This document shows positions 48,401-56,574 of a stretch of DNA of 64,000 nucleotides, piece by piece. The number at the start of each line of letters is the position of its first letter. The stretch's first letter is position 1. The DNA lies in contig NZ_CP108476.1 of assembly GCF_036226465.1 (NCBI RefSeq), positions 7,750,001-7,814,000 on the forward strand. The letters are read 5' to 3'. Position numbers and translations under genes: made by a program. The notes under the pieces are model-generated. The model did no database searches. It saw only the letters and a program-made list of their open reading frames with translations, and was not told where the DNA came from. This DNA is from Kitasatospora sp. NBC_01250. GTDB lineage: Bacteria > Actinomycetota > Actinomycetes > Streptomycetales > Streptomycetaceae.

Positions 48401-48668
48401 CCTGCGGCGGGCGGCCGGAGTCGACCCAGTGGCGGCCCCGGCGCACCAGCCGCGAGCCGGGGCAGGCCACGGCGGCCTGCGCCACCGCCGCACGCAGTGC
48501 CTGCGGGGTCGGCTCGCTTCCGGGGTCTCCCTCGACGACCAACTGCTGCACCATGGCCCGACCCAGCCGCTGGGCGGCGAGGTAGAACCACTCGGGCGGC
48601 GACACCGGACGCCGGAAGACCGCCTCCCGCTGCGAACGGCCGCTCGGTGTCGTGTCGTTGGAAGCCAT
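45423..48668 (-). CDS. lstE: Single-module NRPS, C-A-PCP (LstE-like)
   Basis: A 1081-aa synthetase. Residues ~1-440 form a condensation-type domain whose HHxxxDG motif reads SHAVMDGHG, keeping the catalytic His. Residues ~460-940 form an adenylation domain (AYVIYTSGSTGRPKGVQIEH, INGYGPTEATVICLAH, YRTGDLARRLPGG, NDDQVKIAGHRIEP). The carrier domain at ~985-1050 has the pantetheine Ser in LGGDSLAVLEML. The amino-binding Asp is present in SFDVSAFP. There is no thioesterase. It should load an amino acid and form the ester with the beta-hydroxy group of the beta-lactone precursor. In lipstatin the amino acid is leucine; here it is not certain. Confidence 0.88.
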   Translation of the reverse strand: MASNDTTPSGRSQREAVFRRPVSPPEWFYLAAQRLGRAMVQQLVVEGDPGSEPTPQALRAAVAQAAVACPGSRLVRRGRHWVDSGRPPQVLVAAPGSAPDAELRTGTAVLAEPLDAEAGVGCEVVLLPGAADRPSALLFRVSHAVMDGHGAQLWVQEVFRALRGEQPRPARSPLTDQRLLAEVGATGRRPALLLDQPSPLGPLQGAAAGRPGAVWRRRTLPGRHRSLTARLAQAFADATGAPRARLMVPVDLRRHIATGAAATGNLSLPVFLDLPRGGDWRTAHAELLGALAEHRELSGGFESGLARLPLPVATELLRAGQAVASRRDRHMASAIVSHLGRAELSHYSGGGFTARSLYLLPVHAPLVPVSCAAVELADRTEVTVSCQGPDRDLAERADELMDRLAATITGSAPAAAARRTAPDATAPEAATPAARTATPPAAAPDATVVELFRAQAARTPQAVALDGPAGPVSYAELDRRSDAVAAELLRRGTARAAVVGLLVERSPAGLAALWGILKAGACYLPLDPRHPDARIADVLQEAGAVACLTERHLEHRLTAATDTHVLAVESILTAATEAAAPTTAPAIDPAQLAYVIYTSGSTGRPKGVQIEHRSLAAFAQWATELCGIDADTRFAFLGSYSFDVSAFPIFLPLLHGGTIVLVPDEPSRPALHELVTRHRPDTFAITPSHLELIEHYDLELTGVRTLMAVGEQFTRAAADRARRRVGPDTRIINGYGPTEATVICLAHVLDGSESGPVVPIGLPGPFAQVELVELVDGEEQPIGPERTGAVGEILVSGLQLARGYLGRPDLDAERFPVGADQLRRYRTGDLARRLPGGALEFIGRNDDQVKIAGHRIEPAEVQAVLERHPAVRRAGVVARTRSGGSVALCAYVLPATDQSEAHSEAELPAILREFTAELLPAHLVPAVVLVVAELPSTVSGKTDFAALPDPFAGEADPSADASADEPSDSTPPTAEAAGPAEAAEPEQSDVTDRLTALWSRMLGTDRARLGPDSDFQELGGDSLAVLEMLSTIADELLTAPQASLFTTDLRDHLAELTIQRVGDAIHRARRTAPRQATGASA

Positions 48669-48769
48669 CAGAGCCTTTCCGGCCGTTCTCGCCGGCCACG
48701 GGATGTCGTGCGGTGCCACCGGGTGTTCCGGGTGTTGCGGGAGTTTCAGCCGCTCAGCCGCTCAGCCGC

Positions 48770-49813
48770 TCAGTGGCCCGGCCGGGCGAACTCCTCGGCG
48801 CCGCCGATCGATTGGACCCACTCCAGCAGCCGGGCCAGACCGGTCTCCTGGTCCGTCACGGGAACGTAGCCGAAGTCCCGTTCGGCCGCCGCCGTGCGGT
48901 AGGTGGTGGAGCGGGTGAGCAGCGCCACCGTGTAGCGGCTCAGCGGACGCTGCCGGCTCGCCGCCAACGGCGGGATCAGCCAGAGCAGTTCGATCGCCTC
49001 CACCAGGGCGTCGCGGACCAGCGGCGGGATCCGCCGGGTCGGCGGCCGGCCGCCGAACAGGCCGGCCAGTGTGGCCAGGAAGGCCCACAGGTCGGTCTGC
49101 TCCTGGTCGGCGATGAAGTACGCCCGTCCGCCGACCCGTTCGGCCGGGGCCTCGGCGGCCCGCAGCGCGGCCTCGACCGCGTTGTCGCAGTGGCACAGCG
49201 ACACCAGCACCCGCTTGCCGCCGGACAGGTCGGGCAGGTTGCCGGTGAGCATCTTGCCCACCATCCGCGGCACGAAGCCGGAGTGGTCGCGCGGACCCCA
49301 GATGCCACGCGGGCGCAGCGAGAGGGTGGTGAAGCCGGGCCGGTCGGCGGCCAGCACCCGCCGCTCGGCGATGGCCTTGGTCTCCGAGTAGAGGTTGTGC
49401 CAGCGGTCGGGGTAGGGGGTGGACTCGTCGATGTCCAGCCGGTCCCCGTCGGAGCGTCCCATCAGTGCGCTGGGGCTGCTGATGAAGACGAACCGCTGCG
49501 CGCCGGCCTGCCGGGCCGCCGTCAGCAGCCGGGTGGTGCCGCCGATGTTCTCCTCGGTGAACTGGGCCCGGGTGCCGTGCTCCTCCACCCGCGCGGCACT
49601 GTGGTGCACCACGTCCACGCCCTTGACCGCCTCGCGCAGCGAGTCGGCGTCGCCCAGGTCGCCGTAGGCGAGTTCCACGTCGGGCAGGGTGGCGAGGTAG
49701 GAGAGGTCGCTGGTCGGGCGGACCAGGGCACGCACCTCGTGCCCGGCCCGCAGCGCGCCGTCGACCAGGTGGCCGCCGAGGAAGCCGGAGGCACCGGTCA
49801 CCAGGACCTTCAT
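48770..49813 (-). CDS. lstD: NAD(P)-dependent 3-beta-HSD/OleD-like reductase (LstD-like)
   Basis: A 347-aa extended SDR. The Rossmann motif VTGASGFLGGHLVDGAL is at the start; the catalytic YxxxK is in NLYSETKAIAE and SSPS precedes it. It matches OleD/3-beta-hydroxysteroid dehydrogenase-like proteins that reduce a 2-alkyl-3-ketoacyl intermediate to the beta-hydroxy acid. ATG 49813 overlaps the stop of the upstream synthetase gene, so the operon is coupled. Confidence 0.88.
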   Translation of the reverse strand: MKVLVTGASGFLGGHLVDGALRAGHEVRALVRPTSDLSYLATLPDVELAYGDLGDADSLREAVKGVDVVHHSAARVEEHGTRAQFTEENIGGTTRLLTAARQAGAQRFVFISSPSALMGRSDGDRLDIDESTPYPDRWHNLYSETKAIAERRVLAADRPGFTTLSLRPRGIWGPRDHSGFVPRMVGKMLTGNLPDLSGGKRVLVSLCHCDNAVEAALRAAEAPAERVGGRAYFIADQEQTDLWAFLATLAGLFGGRPPTRRIPPLVRDALVEAIELLWLIPPLAASRQRPLSRYTVALLTRSTTYRTAAAERDFGYVPVTDQETGLARLLEWVQSIGGAEEFARPGH

Positions 49814-51873
49814 CGGGCCGCCTCCCTCGTGCCGCCGGGCGTCGCGGGCGTGCCGCCGGGCGTCGCGGGCGACCGGCCGCGTCGGCCCTGGCGCGGGGTG
49901 CCCGGTGCCGGCAGCTGCTTCCACCAGGTGGCGCCGTAGAGCATGGTGAGCGCCCCGGTGGCCCATGGCCCGTATCCGGCCGCCCGTCCCTTGGGCAGCG
50001 CCGGCGGGATCTGGGCGGCGTGCACCACCACGCTCAGGAAGGCGTCGGTCCACCACAGGGCCTTCAGGGCCGTCCGGTCGACCGGGTGGACCACCCCGGC
50101 CGCCAGGTAGGCCCAGCCGGCCAGCGGGACGGCCCGCAGGGCCCAGATCCGGGCGCGGTCGGGGTGCAACTGCCGTCCGGCCCAGCGGGCCAGCTGCTCG
50201 CGCCCGATCTTGGCGTTGTGCCGGATGTCCACCGGGAAGCCGGGGTGGCGCAGGAAGACGTCCAGCGCGGCCGTCTGCGGCACGCCCTCGGCCAGCGAGC
50301 GCAACTCCGGTACCAGCGCGATCCACTGGTCGTCGGTGACGCCGTCCTCGGTCTCCACGCAGACCACCGGCCGCTGCGCGCCCGGCTCGCCGACGCCGAC
50401 CAGCGCGGTGCGCCGCACCAGTGGATGGGCGTTGAACACGCCCTCGCAGCGCACGGTGTGCAGGTCGCCGGTGGCGGTGCGGACCCGCTGGGCCTTGCGC
50501 CCGCCGAACCACAGGCGGCCCTCGTCGTCCAGGTGGCCGAGGTCGCCGGTGCGGTGCCAGACCAGGCCGGTGGCCTCGTCGCGGATCTTGTGCGAGGCGT
50601 CCGCCTTCGGGGCCGCGTGGTAGCCGGCGCTGACGGAGGCGCCGGCCACCACGATCTCGCCGACCGTCCCGTCCGCGACCTCGAGCTCCGCGTGCCACTC
50701 CGGCAGCGGTTCGTCCGATACCCGGACGATCCGCACCTCGGTCCCGGGCACCGGGCGCCCCACGCAGGTCCCGGCGCCGAGCTGGGCCCGGGCGGCGGTC
50801 TCGCCCAGGATCTCGGCGGACTCGATCGAGGTGATCGGCAGCGCCTCGGTGGCGCCGTAGGTCACGTGGATCGCGCTCTTCTCGTCGAGCACCTGCCGCA
50901 GTTCGGCGACCACCTGCGGCGGCACCGGGGCGCCGCCGGAGACCACGCTGCGCAGGTCGGGCAGTTCCGTTGCGCCACCCGGCTGCTGACGCTTCATCAG
51001 ATAGCCGCCGAGCAGCCGCAGCAGGGCGGGCGAGGCGAACATGGTGGAGGTGCGGTGCTCGGTCATCGCCGCCACCAGCAGGGCCGGGTCGGCCTTGCCG
51101 ACCTTGGCCGGCGCCACCGGCGCCAGCACCAGGGTGGAGCCGAAGAGCAGGTCGAGGACGCCGTAGAGCGGCAGCGTGACGAACGAGACCTCCTCGCGGT
51201 GGCGCCCGTGCGCGCTCTGCACCGCGCGGGCCATCGCCGCCATCATCTCGTGGGTGTACTCCACGCCCTTGGCGGGCCCGGTGCTGCCGGTGGTGAACCC
51301 GATCATCATCAGGTCCTCGCCGTGCACCGCGGGAGCCGCGGCGGGAGTCGCGGAGCGGCTCGTGAGCCGTCGGCCGCCGGTGCGCAGTTCGGTCAGGGTG
51401 CGGCCGCCCCAGCCCCACCGGCGGCCCAGCGTGACGTTGGTGCGGACCTGGGCGAAGGCGCGCCGGCCCAGCACCCGCACCGCGTGGGCCAGCGGCGGCC
51501 CGATGAACGCCTCGGCGCCCACCGCCCGGTAGCAGTGCAGCATCCGCCGGATGCCCATGCCGGGGTCCACCACGACCGGCACCGCGCCGTTGCGCAGCAG
51601 TGCGAAGAGCAGCGCGAACAGGTCCGGGCCGGGCTGGGCCATCAGCACCGTCTTGGTGCCGTGCTCGATCCCGAGCGCGGTGAAGGCGGCCGACAAGCGC
51701 TCGACGTCGGACTGCAGCTGACGGTAGGTCAGATGGCGGTAGCGGACGCTGCCGTCGGACTCGCGGCCGTCCGGGTAGCTGATCGCGGTCTTCTCGGGGA
51801 ACGCCCGGGCGTTGCGCGCCAGTTGCTCGGCGAGGCCGAGGTCGGCGCTGACCGACTCCTGGGTGGTGCTCAA
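49810..51873 (-). CDS. lstC: OleC-like beta-lactone synthetase / acyl-CoA synthetase (LstC-like)
   Basis: A 687-aa AMP-forming enzyme (ANL family). The P-loop-like motif is FTTGSTGPAKGVEYTH (residues ~195-210), followed by VTYGATEALPITSIE and a WHRTGDLGHLDDEGRLWFGG segment. The C-terminus has hydrophobic segments (AVPLAGWAYLAAGVV) as in OleC. OleC converts beta-hydroxy acids to beta-lactones with ATP. ATG 51873 overlaps the stop of the preceding gene. The low-complexity PATPGGTPATPGGT tail is unusual. Confidence 0.88.
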   Translation of the reverse strand: MSTTQESVSADLGLAEQLARNARAFPEKTAISYPDGRESDGSVRYRHLTYRQLQSDVERLSAAFTALGIEHGTKTVLMAQPGPDLFALLFALLRNGAVPVVVDPGMGIRRMLHCYRAVGAEAFIGPPLAHAVRVLGRRAFAQVRTNVTLGRRWGWGGRTLTELRTGGRRLTSRSATPAAAPAVHGEDLMMIGFTTGSTGPAKGVEYTHEMMAAMARAVQSAHGRHREEVSFVTLPLYGVLDLLFGSTLVLAPVAPAKVGKADPALLVAAMTEHRTSTMFASPALLRLLGGYLMKRQQPGGATELPDLRSVVSGGAPVPPQVVAELRQVLDEKSAIHVTYGATEALPITSIESAEILGETAARAQLGAGTCVGRPVPGTEVRIVRVSDEPLPEWHAELEVADGTVGEIVVAGASVSAGYHAAPKADASHKIRDEATGLVWHRTGDLGHLDDEGRLWFGGRKAQRVRTATGDLHTVRCEGVFNAHPLVRRTALVGVGEPGAQRPVVCVETEDGVTDDQWIALVPELRSLAEGVPQTAALDVFLRHPGFPVDIRHNAKIGREQLARWAGRQLHPDRARIWALRAVPLAGWAYLAAGVVHPVDRTALKALWWTDAFLSVVVHAAQIPPALPKGRAAGYGPWATGALTMLYGATWWKQLPAPGTPRQGRRGRSPATPGGTPATPGGTREAAR

Positions 51874-52793
51874 CTGGCGTCCTGCGGGCGGTAGCTGACG
51901 CAGGCGACGCTCGGTCCGGCGCCCGCGGCCAGGAACAGGAACTGGTCCACGCCGGCCGGCAGCCCCTGCTCGACGGCCTGCAGGTAGCCCAGGATCGGGG
52001 CGGCGGTGTGCGGCAGGCCGGTGGTGCCCTGCGGCAGCTCGGGGGTCAGCACCAGCGTGGCGGGCAGGCCCAGCCGTTCGGCGAGCCGGGCGCCGAAGTC
52101 CGCGGTGGGCCGGGAGGCGACCACCAGGGTGCGGTGCAGGTCGATCCCCTCGGCCCGCGCGTAGTCGGTCGCGGTCTCGGCGGCCAGGTCGAGCAGCTGG
52201 TCGGCGAAGCCCTCGTCGCGCCGGACGGCTATCCGGCCGCGCCCGGTGCTGCCCATGCCGGCGGTCGGCAGGTAGCCGGCGATGGCCGACGGCTGCTCGG
52301 AGCCGGCGAGCTGGACCCGTCCGAAGCCGCCCTCGGCCTGCGCCGAGCGCTCCAGCAGCAGCGCGGCGCCGAGGTCGGCGTACGGGTAGTCGGCGTCCAG
52401 CGCGGCGCGCCCGCCGGGGTGCACGTCGGCGGCGGTCACCAGGACCCGCTCGGTGCTGCCGGTGCTGAGCAGCGCCTGGGCGACCTGGATCGCGTTGAGC
52501 ACGCCGCAGGCGCCGTTCATCAGGTCGAAGGAGAAGGCGGCGGCTCCCGGCACCCGGTGGGCCAGGTAGTCCAGGTTCATGCCCACCTCCTTCTGCACCA
52601 GGGCGGCGATGGCGGGTTCGAAGGTGTTGTTCTCGCGGTACACGCCGACGTTGATCAGCACGCCCACCGTGTCGGGGGACAACTGGGCCTCGGTCAGGCA
52701 GTCCTGGGCGGCGCGCCCGGCCAGGAGCACCGCGGAGGCGGCCTCGTCGGCCGGTGCGGTGGTGGTCGTGGCGGCCTTGATGACGGTGGTCAT
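51870..52793 (-). CDS. lstB: KAS III/OleA-like subunit (LstB-like)
   Basis: A 307-aa thiolase-fold protein. The active-site-like Cys is in FDLMNGACGVLNAIQVAQ. INVGVYRENNTFEPAIAALV and the C-terminal LPHTAAPILGYLQAVEQG also match. In lipstatin biosynthesis LstA and LstB form a heterodimer that condenses two acyl-CoAs head to head without decarboxylation. ATG 52793 is preferred (GGGGG ~10 nt upstream); GTG 52802 overlapping the lstA stop is the alternative. Confidence 0.85.
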   Translation of the reverse strand: MTTVIKAATTTTAPADEAASAVLLAGRAAQDCLTEAQLSPDTVGVLINVGVYRENNTFEPAIAALVQKEVGMNLDYLAHRVPGAAAFSFDLMNGACGVLNAIQVAQALLSTGSTERVLVTAADVHPGGRAALDADYPYADLGAALLLERSAQAEGGFGRVQLAGSEQPSAIAGYLPTAGMGSTGRGRIAVRRDEGFADQLLDLAAETATDYARAEGIDLHRTLVVASRPTADFGARLAERLGLPATLVLTPELPQGTTGLPHTAAPILGYLQAVEQGLPAGVDQFLFLAAGAGPSVACVSYRPQDAS

Positions 52794-52798
52794 ACGGG

Positions 52799-53860
52799 TC
52801 ACACCCCCAGGTTGGTGATGGTTGCGGACAGGGCGCCGACGACGATTCCGGAGGCGGCCGGGACCATCAGGAACTTGGCCCCCTGGCGGGCGGTGCCCTC
52901 GGTCAGGTGCTTGTGCAGGACCAGGAAGTGCGAGGTGGTGGCGGTGTTGCCGAACACCTCGCAGCCGGTGAGGGATTCGGGGGTGTCGGTGCCGAACTCC
53001 TTGGCCCCGGTGGCGTTCATGAACTCCACGAAGCGGGTGCCGACCTGGTGCTGGATCACGTAGTCGAACGCCTCGTCGGCGAACGTACGGCTCTGCTTGG
53101 CGAGTTGGTCCCCGTGGAAGGACGGCCACAGGCGCAGCCGGTCCTCCTTGTGCATCTTCTTGTTGTCGGTGTAGAGGGCGATGCCCTCGCTCCGGTCGCT
53201 GGGCATGCCCAGGCACAGGTGGGAGAACTCGGAGGAGGTCGTCAGGTCCACGTAGTGGATCCGGTCGGCCTCGTCCACCGAGCGGTCGAGCACCACGGCG
53301 ACCGCCGAGTCGCCGACCGACAGCGAGGCGAACTGCGCGTCGTAGGAGTCGGCCATCTCGCGGGCGGCGGTCTGGGCGACCCGGGTGCACTGCTCGCCGC
53401 TGACCACCAGGCCGGTGCGCACCATCCCGGCCCGGATCATCCGGTCCAGCAGGTAGACGCCGGACATCATGCCGGCGCAGGCGTTGGACAGGTCGAAGTG
53501 GATCGCCCGCCGGGCGCCCAGCTCCTTGGCCAGCAGCCCGGCGAAGGAGGGCTCGAAGTAGAAGTCGTCGCCGTCCTTGAAACGGGTGATCGAGACCGAG
53601 ATCACCACGTCCAGATCGGCCCCGTCGTAGCGGGAGTTGGTCAGCGCGTTGCGCGCCGCCTTGAGCGCCAGCCCGTAGGAGTCCTCGCCCGCCTCCGGGC
53701 GGGGGTCGTACACCCGCCGCTCGCGCACACCGGTGATCCGCTCCAGCGGCACGTCGGGGACGTTCACCACGGTGGCGACCAGCTCGGGTGTGGACTGGAT
53801 CGTCGGTGGCAGGTACGCGCCAAGCGCTTCGAACCGGCTGTACCCCGCGTCGGACGTCAT
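52799..53860 (-). CDS. lstA: KAS III/OleA-like subunit (LstA-like)
   Basis: A 353-aa ketoacyl synthase III homologue, first gene of the operon. The catalytic Cys (C128) lies in HFDLSNACAGMMSGVYLLDR, and the His/Asn region is in CEVFGNTATTSHFLVLHKHL. ISVSITRFKDGDDFYFEPSF is typical of OleA-like proteins. It should carry out the Claisen-type condensation of two fatty acyl-CoAs together with LstB to build the beta-lactone backbone. Confidence 0.87.
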   Translation of the reverse strand: MTSDAGYSRFEALGAYLPPTIQSTPELVATVVNVPDVPLERITGVRERRVYDPRPEAGEDSYGLALKAARNALTNSRYDGADLDVVISVSITRFKDGDDFYFEPSFAGLLAKELGARRAIHFDLSNACAGMMSGVYLLDRMIRAGMVRTGLVVSGEQCTRVAQTAAREMADSYDAQFASLSVGDSAVAVVLDRSVDEADRIHYVDLTTSSEFSHLCLGMPSDRSEGIALYTDNKKMHKEDRLRLWPSFHGDQLAKQSRTFADEAFDYVIQHQVGTRFVEFMNATGAKEFGTDTPESLTGCEVFGNTATTSHFLVLHKHLTEGTARQGAKFLMVPAASGIVVGALSATITNLGV

Positions 53861-54108
53861 GGTCCCCTCCGTCTGTTGTCCGGGCTCGTCTGGTGATCGG
53901 GCCGGTCCGCATGCCGGTCCCGTTCGCTGGCCGGCCCCCGCGCATCCCGGCTCATGGCACGCCGAGGGCGGCCCCCCGACAGTCGATCACTCGGCGCGAC
54001 CATCAAGCTACCCAGACGTGGACAAGGAAAGCGCTAATCCTTCACCGAAGTGACGCACCTCACGTGACTCGCGCGACTCACATGCCCCATCGTGCACATG
54101 AGGCGGCG
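53861..54108. other. Promoter region upstream of the beta-lactone operon
   Basis: About 250 nt of less GC-rich sequence between lstA and the hydrolase gene, both on the minus strand. The lst operon promoter must lie here; no box could be assigned with confidence. Confidence 0.4.
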
Positions 54109-54843
54109 TCAGTGATGGTCGACTGCCCCTGCTGCATCGTCTGATGCGTCGTCAGTCCGGAGCAGGTGGGCCGCGAGCTCGCGGGGCCGGCTGAGCGCGG
54201 CCAGGTGGCCGCCGGGGATCTCCTCGACGGTCAGGCCCAGCCGTTCGCGCGCCACCCGGCGTTGGAACGCCAGGGGCAGGAAGCGGTCCTCCCGGCCCTG
54301 GAGCACGCGGGTGGGCACCTCGGGCCAGCCGTCCAGCGGCCAGGGCTGGGCGAACAGCGCGGCCGGGGGCCCGCCGACCTCCTGCGCCAGGGCGTACTCG
54401 GTCAGCTCGTCCGGCACGTCGTGGAAGAAGTCGACCCGCAGGTCGAACTCCGCCTGCGGATCCCGGCCGGTGGCGGTGGCGTAGGCGGCCCTGGCCTGCG
54501 GCTGGCCGGTCCGCTCCCACCACTGCCCCGCCGTCTCGCCCGGCGCCGGGACCATGGCGTTCAGCAGGACCAACTCGGCGACGGGGAGCCGCTCGCAGAC
54601 CAGCGGCGCGGAGAAGCCGGCGAGCGACTGGGCCACCAGGACCAGCGGGTCACAGCTCTGCTCTCCTCGCGACCGGTGGATCGCCGCGGTGATCGCGTCG
54701 GCGAAGGTGTCGAGGTCGGCGGCGGGGTCGGCGGGCAGGTCGAGGGTGACCACCTGGTGCCCCCGCGCGCGCAGTTCGGGCACCAGCCGGTGCCAGTACC
54801 AGGCCCGGCCGTCGGCACCCGGCACGAGAACGTAGCTGGTCAT
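54109..54843 (-). CDS. Alpha/beta hydrolase
   Basis: A 244-aa alpha/beta-fold hydrolase. The oxyanion loop is VLVPGADGRAWYWHRLVPEL, the nucleophile Ser lies in LVAQSLAGFSAPL, and the catalytic His is in EIPGGHLAALSRPRELAAHL. It resembles the salicylate-esterase/MES-like branch. It is upstream of lstA in the same direction; a role in the beta-lactone pathway or resistance is possible but not shown. Confidence 0.83.
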   Translation of the reverse strand: MTSYVLVPGADGRAWYWHRLVPELRARGHQVVTLDLPADPAADLDTFADAITAAIHRSRGEQSCDPLVLVAQSLAGFSAPLVCERLPVAELVLLNAMVPAPGETAGQWWERTGQPQARAAYATATGRDPQAEFDLRVDFFHDVPDELTEYALAQEVGGPPAALFAQPWPLDGWPEVPTRVLQGREDRFLPLAFQRRVARERLGLTVEEIPGGHLAALSRPRELAAHLLRTDDASDDAAGAVDHH

Positions 54844-55053
54844 CGTCGCCTCCGTGGCCCTGCGCGGCACCTGCCCGGTATCTGCGTGGTCGACTGCCAC
54901 CGTACTCGGCGCCACCGACAGCGGGCGGGTGACACGTCGGGGCCGGCCGGTGCCCGGCGGGTCCGGTGCGGCGGGGCCGGCGGGGTGAACGGCGGCAGCG
55001 GTCACGGCTCGCCGCGATGGCGGCCGGCGCGGCCGGCGGGCAGGATGCCCGGT

Positions 55054-56013
55054 ATGGAGAACAACGCCCGCGCCGCGGCCCCCGTGGCCCTCGACCAGTG
55101 CCCGCACCCGGACGACCAGCACGGCGCCGCGGTACCCGGCACCGACGTCCGTCCGTCCGCCGGCACCCTCGTGCGGCTGGACGGCACCATCGCGGACCGC
55201 ACCCGACCCGCCCTGCGCGCCGACGACTTGGCCGCGCTGCGCGGCGACGGCGTGTTCGAGGCGCTGCTGGTCGCCGACGGCCGCCCCGTCCACCTCGACG
55301 CGCACCTCGACCGGCTGGCCCGGTCGGCCGCCGCGCTCGGCCTGCGCGCACCCGACCGGGCCGACTGGCGGCGCGCGTTGGCCGTCGGCACCGCCCACCA
55401 CGGCACGGCCGGCGAGTCCTACGCCCGGCTGGTGCTGACCCGGGGCCCGGAGGGCACCGACCGGGAGACCGCGTACGTGCTCGTCGATCCCGTCCCGGAC
55501 AGCACCCTGCGCGCGCGCCGCGACGGCGTCCGGGCACTGACCCTCACCCGCGGGACGGTGGTCGCCCCGCCCGGCCAGGCGCCCTGGCTGCTGAACGGCG
55601 CCAAGACGCTCTCCTACGCGGTCAACATGGCCGCCCAGCGCTGGGCCCGCGAGCACGAGGCGGACGACGCGATCTTCCTCGCCGAGGACGGCACGGTGCT
55701 GGAGGCACCGACCGCCGCCGTCCTGCTGGTCAGCGGCGGCCGGCTGGTCAGCCCCGCGCCCGAACTCGGCATCCTGCCCAGCATCACGCTCCAGGCCTTC
55801 TTCGCGGCGGCCGCCGCGGCGGGCTGGGCGTGCGAGTACGCGCGGCTGTCCGCCGGGGAGTTGCGCGCGGCCGAGGGCGTCTGGCTGCTCTCCAGCGTCC
55901 GCCTCGCGGCCCGGGTGCGCAGTCTCGACGGCGTGCCGTGCCCGCCGAGCCCGCACGAGGCGCAGATCGCGGACCTGGTGCGGGCGGTGGTGGCACCGGC
56001 CGCCGCCGGCTGA
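55054..56013 (+). CDS. Aminotransferase class IV (aminodeoxychorismate lyase-like)
   Basis: A 319-aa PLP fold-type IV enzyme. Residues around the PLP Lys read WLLNGAKTLSYAVNMAAQ, and the phosphate-binding and substrate loops include DDAIFLAEDGTVLEAPTAAV and GILPSITLQAFF. Early motifs GDGVFEALLVADGRPVHLDAH match PabC/BCAT family members. ADC lyase (folate) and D-amino-acid transaminase are both possible. ATG 55045 is an in-frame alternative start. Confidence 0.83.
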   Translation: MENNARAAAPVALDQCPHPDDQHGAAVPGTDVRPSAGTLVRLDGTIADRTRPALRADDLAALRGDGVFEALLVADGRPVHLDAHLDRLARSAAALGLRAPDRADWRRALAVGTAHHGTAGESYARLVLTRGPEGTDRETAYVLVDPVPDSTLRARRDGVRALTLTRGTVVAPPGQAPWLLNGAKTLSYAVNMAAQRWAREHEADDAIFLAEDGTVLEAPTAAVLLVSGGRLVSPAPELGILPSITLQAFFAAAAAAGWACEYARLSAGELRAAEGVWLLSSVRLAARVRSLDGVPCPPSPHEAQIADLVRAVVAPAAAG

Positions 56014-56032
56014 CCGGGCGCTCGTCCCGCCG

Positions 56033-56377
56033 TCACTCGAAGGCGGTCTCCACCTGGTCGGCCGTCAGGGCCGCGCTGACCCGGCCGGCCAGCTGGGCCA
56101 GCGGCTCGCGACAGGACGGGGTCTGGCGCAGCAGCGCCGCGAGCTCCTGGGCCCAGAAGCCGAACAGCGCCCGCCGCACCGTGTCCGGGCTGGCGGCGGC
56201 CCGGACCAGCGCGGCGTTGCGGTCCAGCCGGTCCTCGAACGCACAGCGCTGCCCGCGCTCGGACCGGTGGAAGAGCCCGAGCGCGGCCTCTCTGGTGCCC
56301 TGCCACAGGTCGGTGGCCATCGCGGTGACCAGTGCCGCGGCGCCCGCCTCCGCCAGCAGGGTCAGTTCCTCCGTCAT
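56033..56377 (-). CDS. Hypothetical protein, 114 aa
   Basis: A small helical protein (LTLLAEAGAAALVTAMATDL, REAALGLFHRSERGQRCAFE, LFGFWAQELAALLRQTP). Similar small proteins are common in Streptomyces but I cannot name a family. It is convergent with the aminotransferase class IV gene. Confidence 0.6.
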   Translation of the reverse strand: MTEELTLLAEAGAAALVTAMATDLWQGTREAALGLFHRSERGQRCAFEDRLDRNAALVRAAASPDTVRRALFGFWAQELAALLRQTPSCREPLAQLAGRVSAALTADQVETAFE

Positions 56378-56574
56378 CAATGCTCCTAGGACTTGTCCGA
56401 CAGTTCCCGCCGGACGAGCGTCCGGTGGCGCCCGTGTCGAGGACAAGCATCCGGCCGCGCACCGCCGGGCAACAGTCCCGGGCGCCCGCGACTCCACGGT
56501 GTCCGAAAATCACGGTGGACATCTCGTCGCATTACCAGACCCGTCGGATGTTCCGGCATCGCAACGAGCAGCTG

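Noticed and set aside
45903..48869. A 988-codon plus-strand ORF opposite the NRPS
   Set aside because: No recognisable domains; the minus strand encodes a complete C-A-PCP module with all core motifs.
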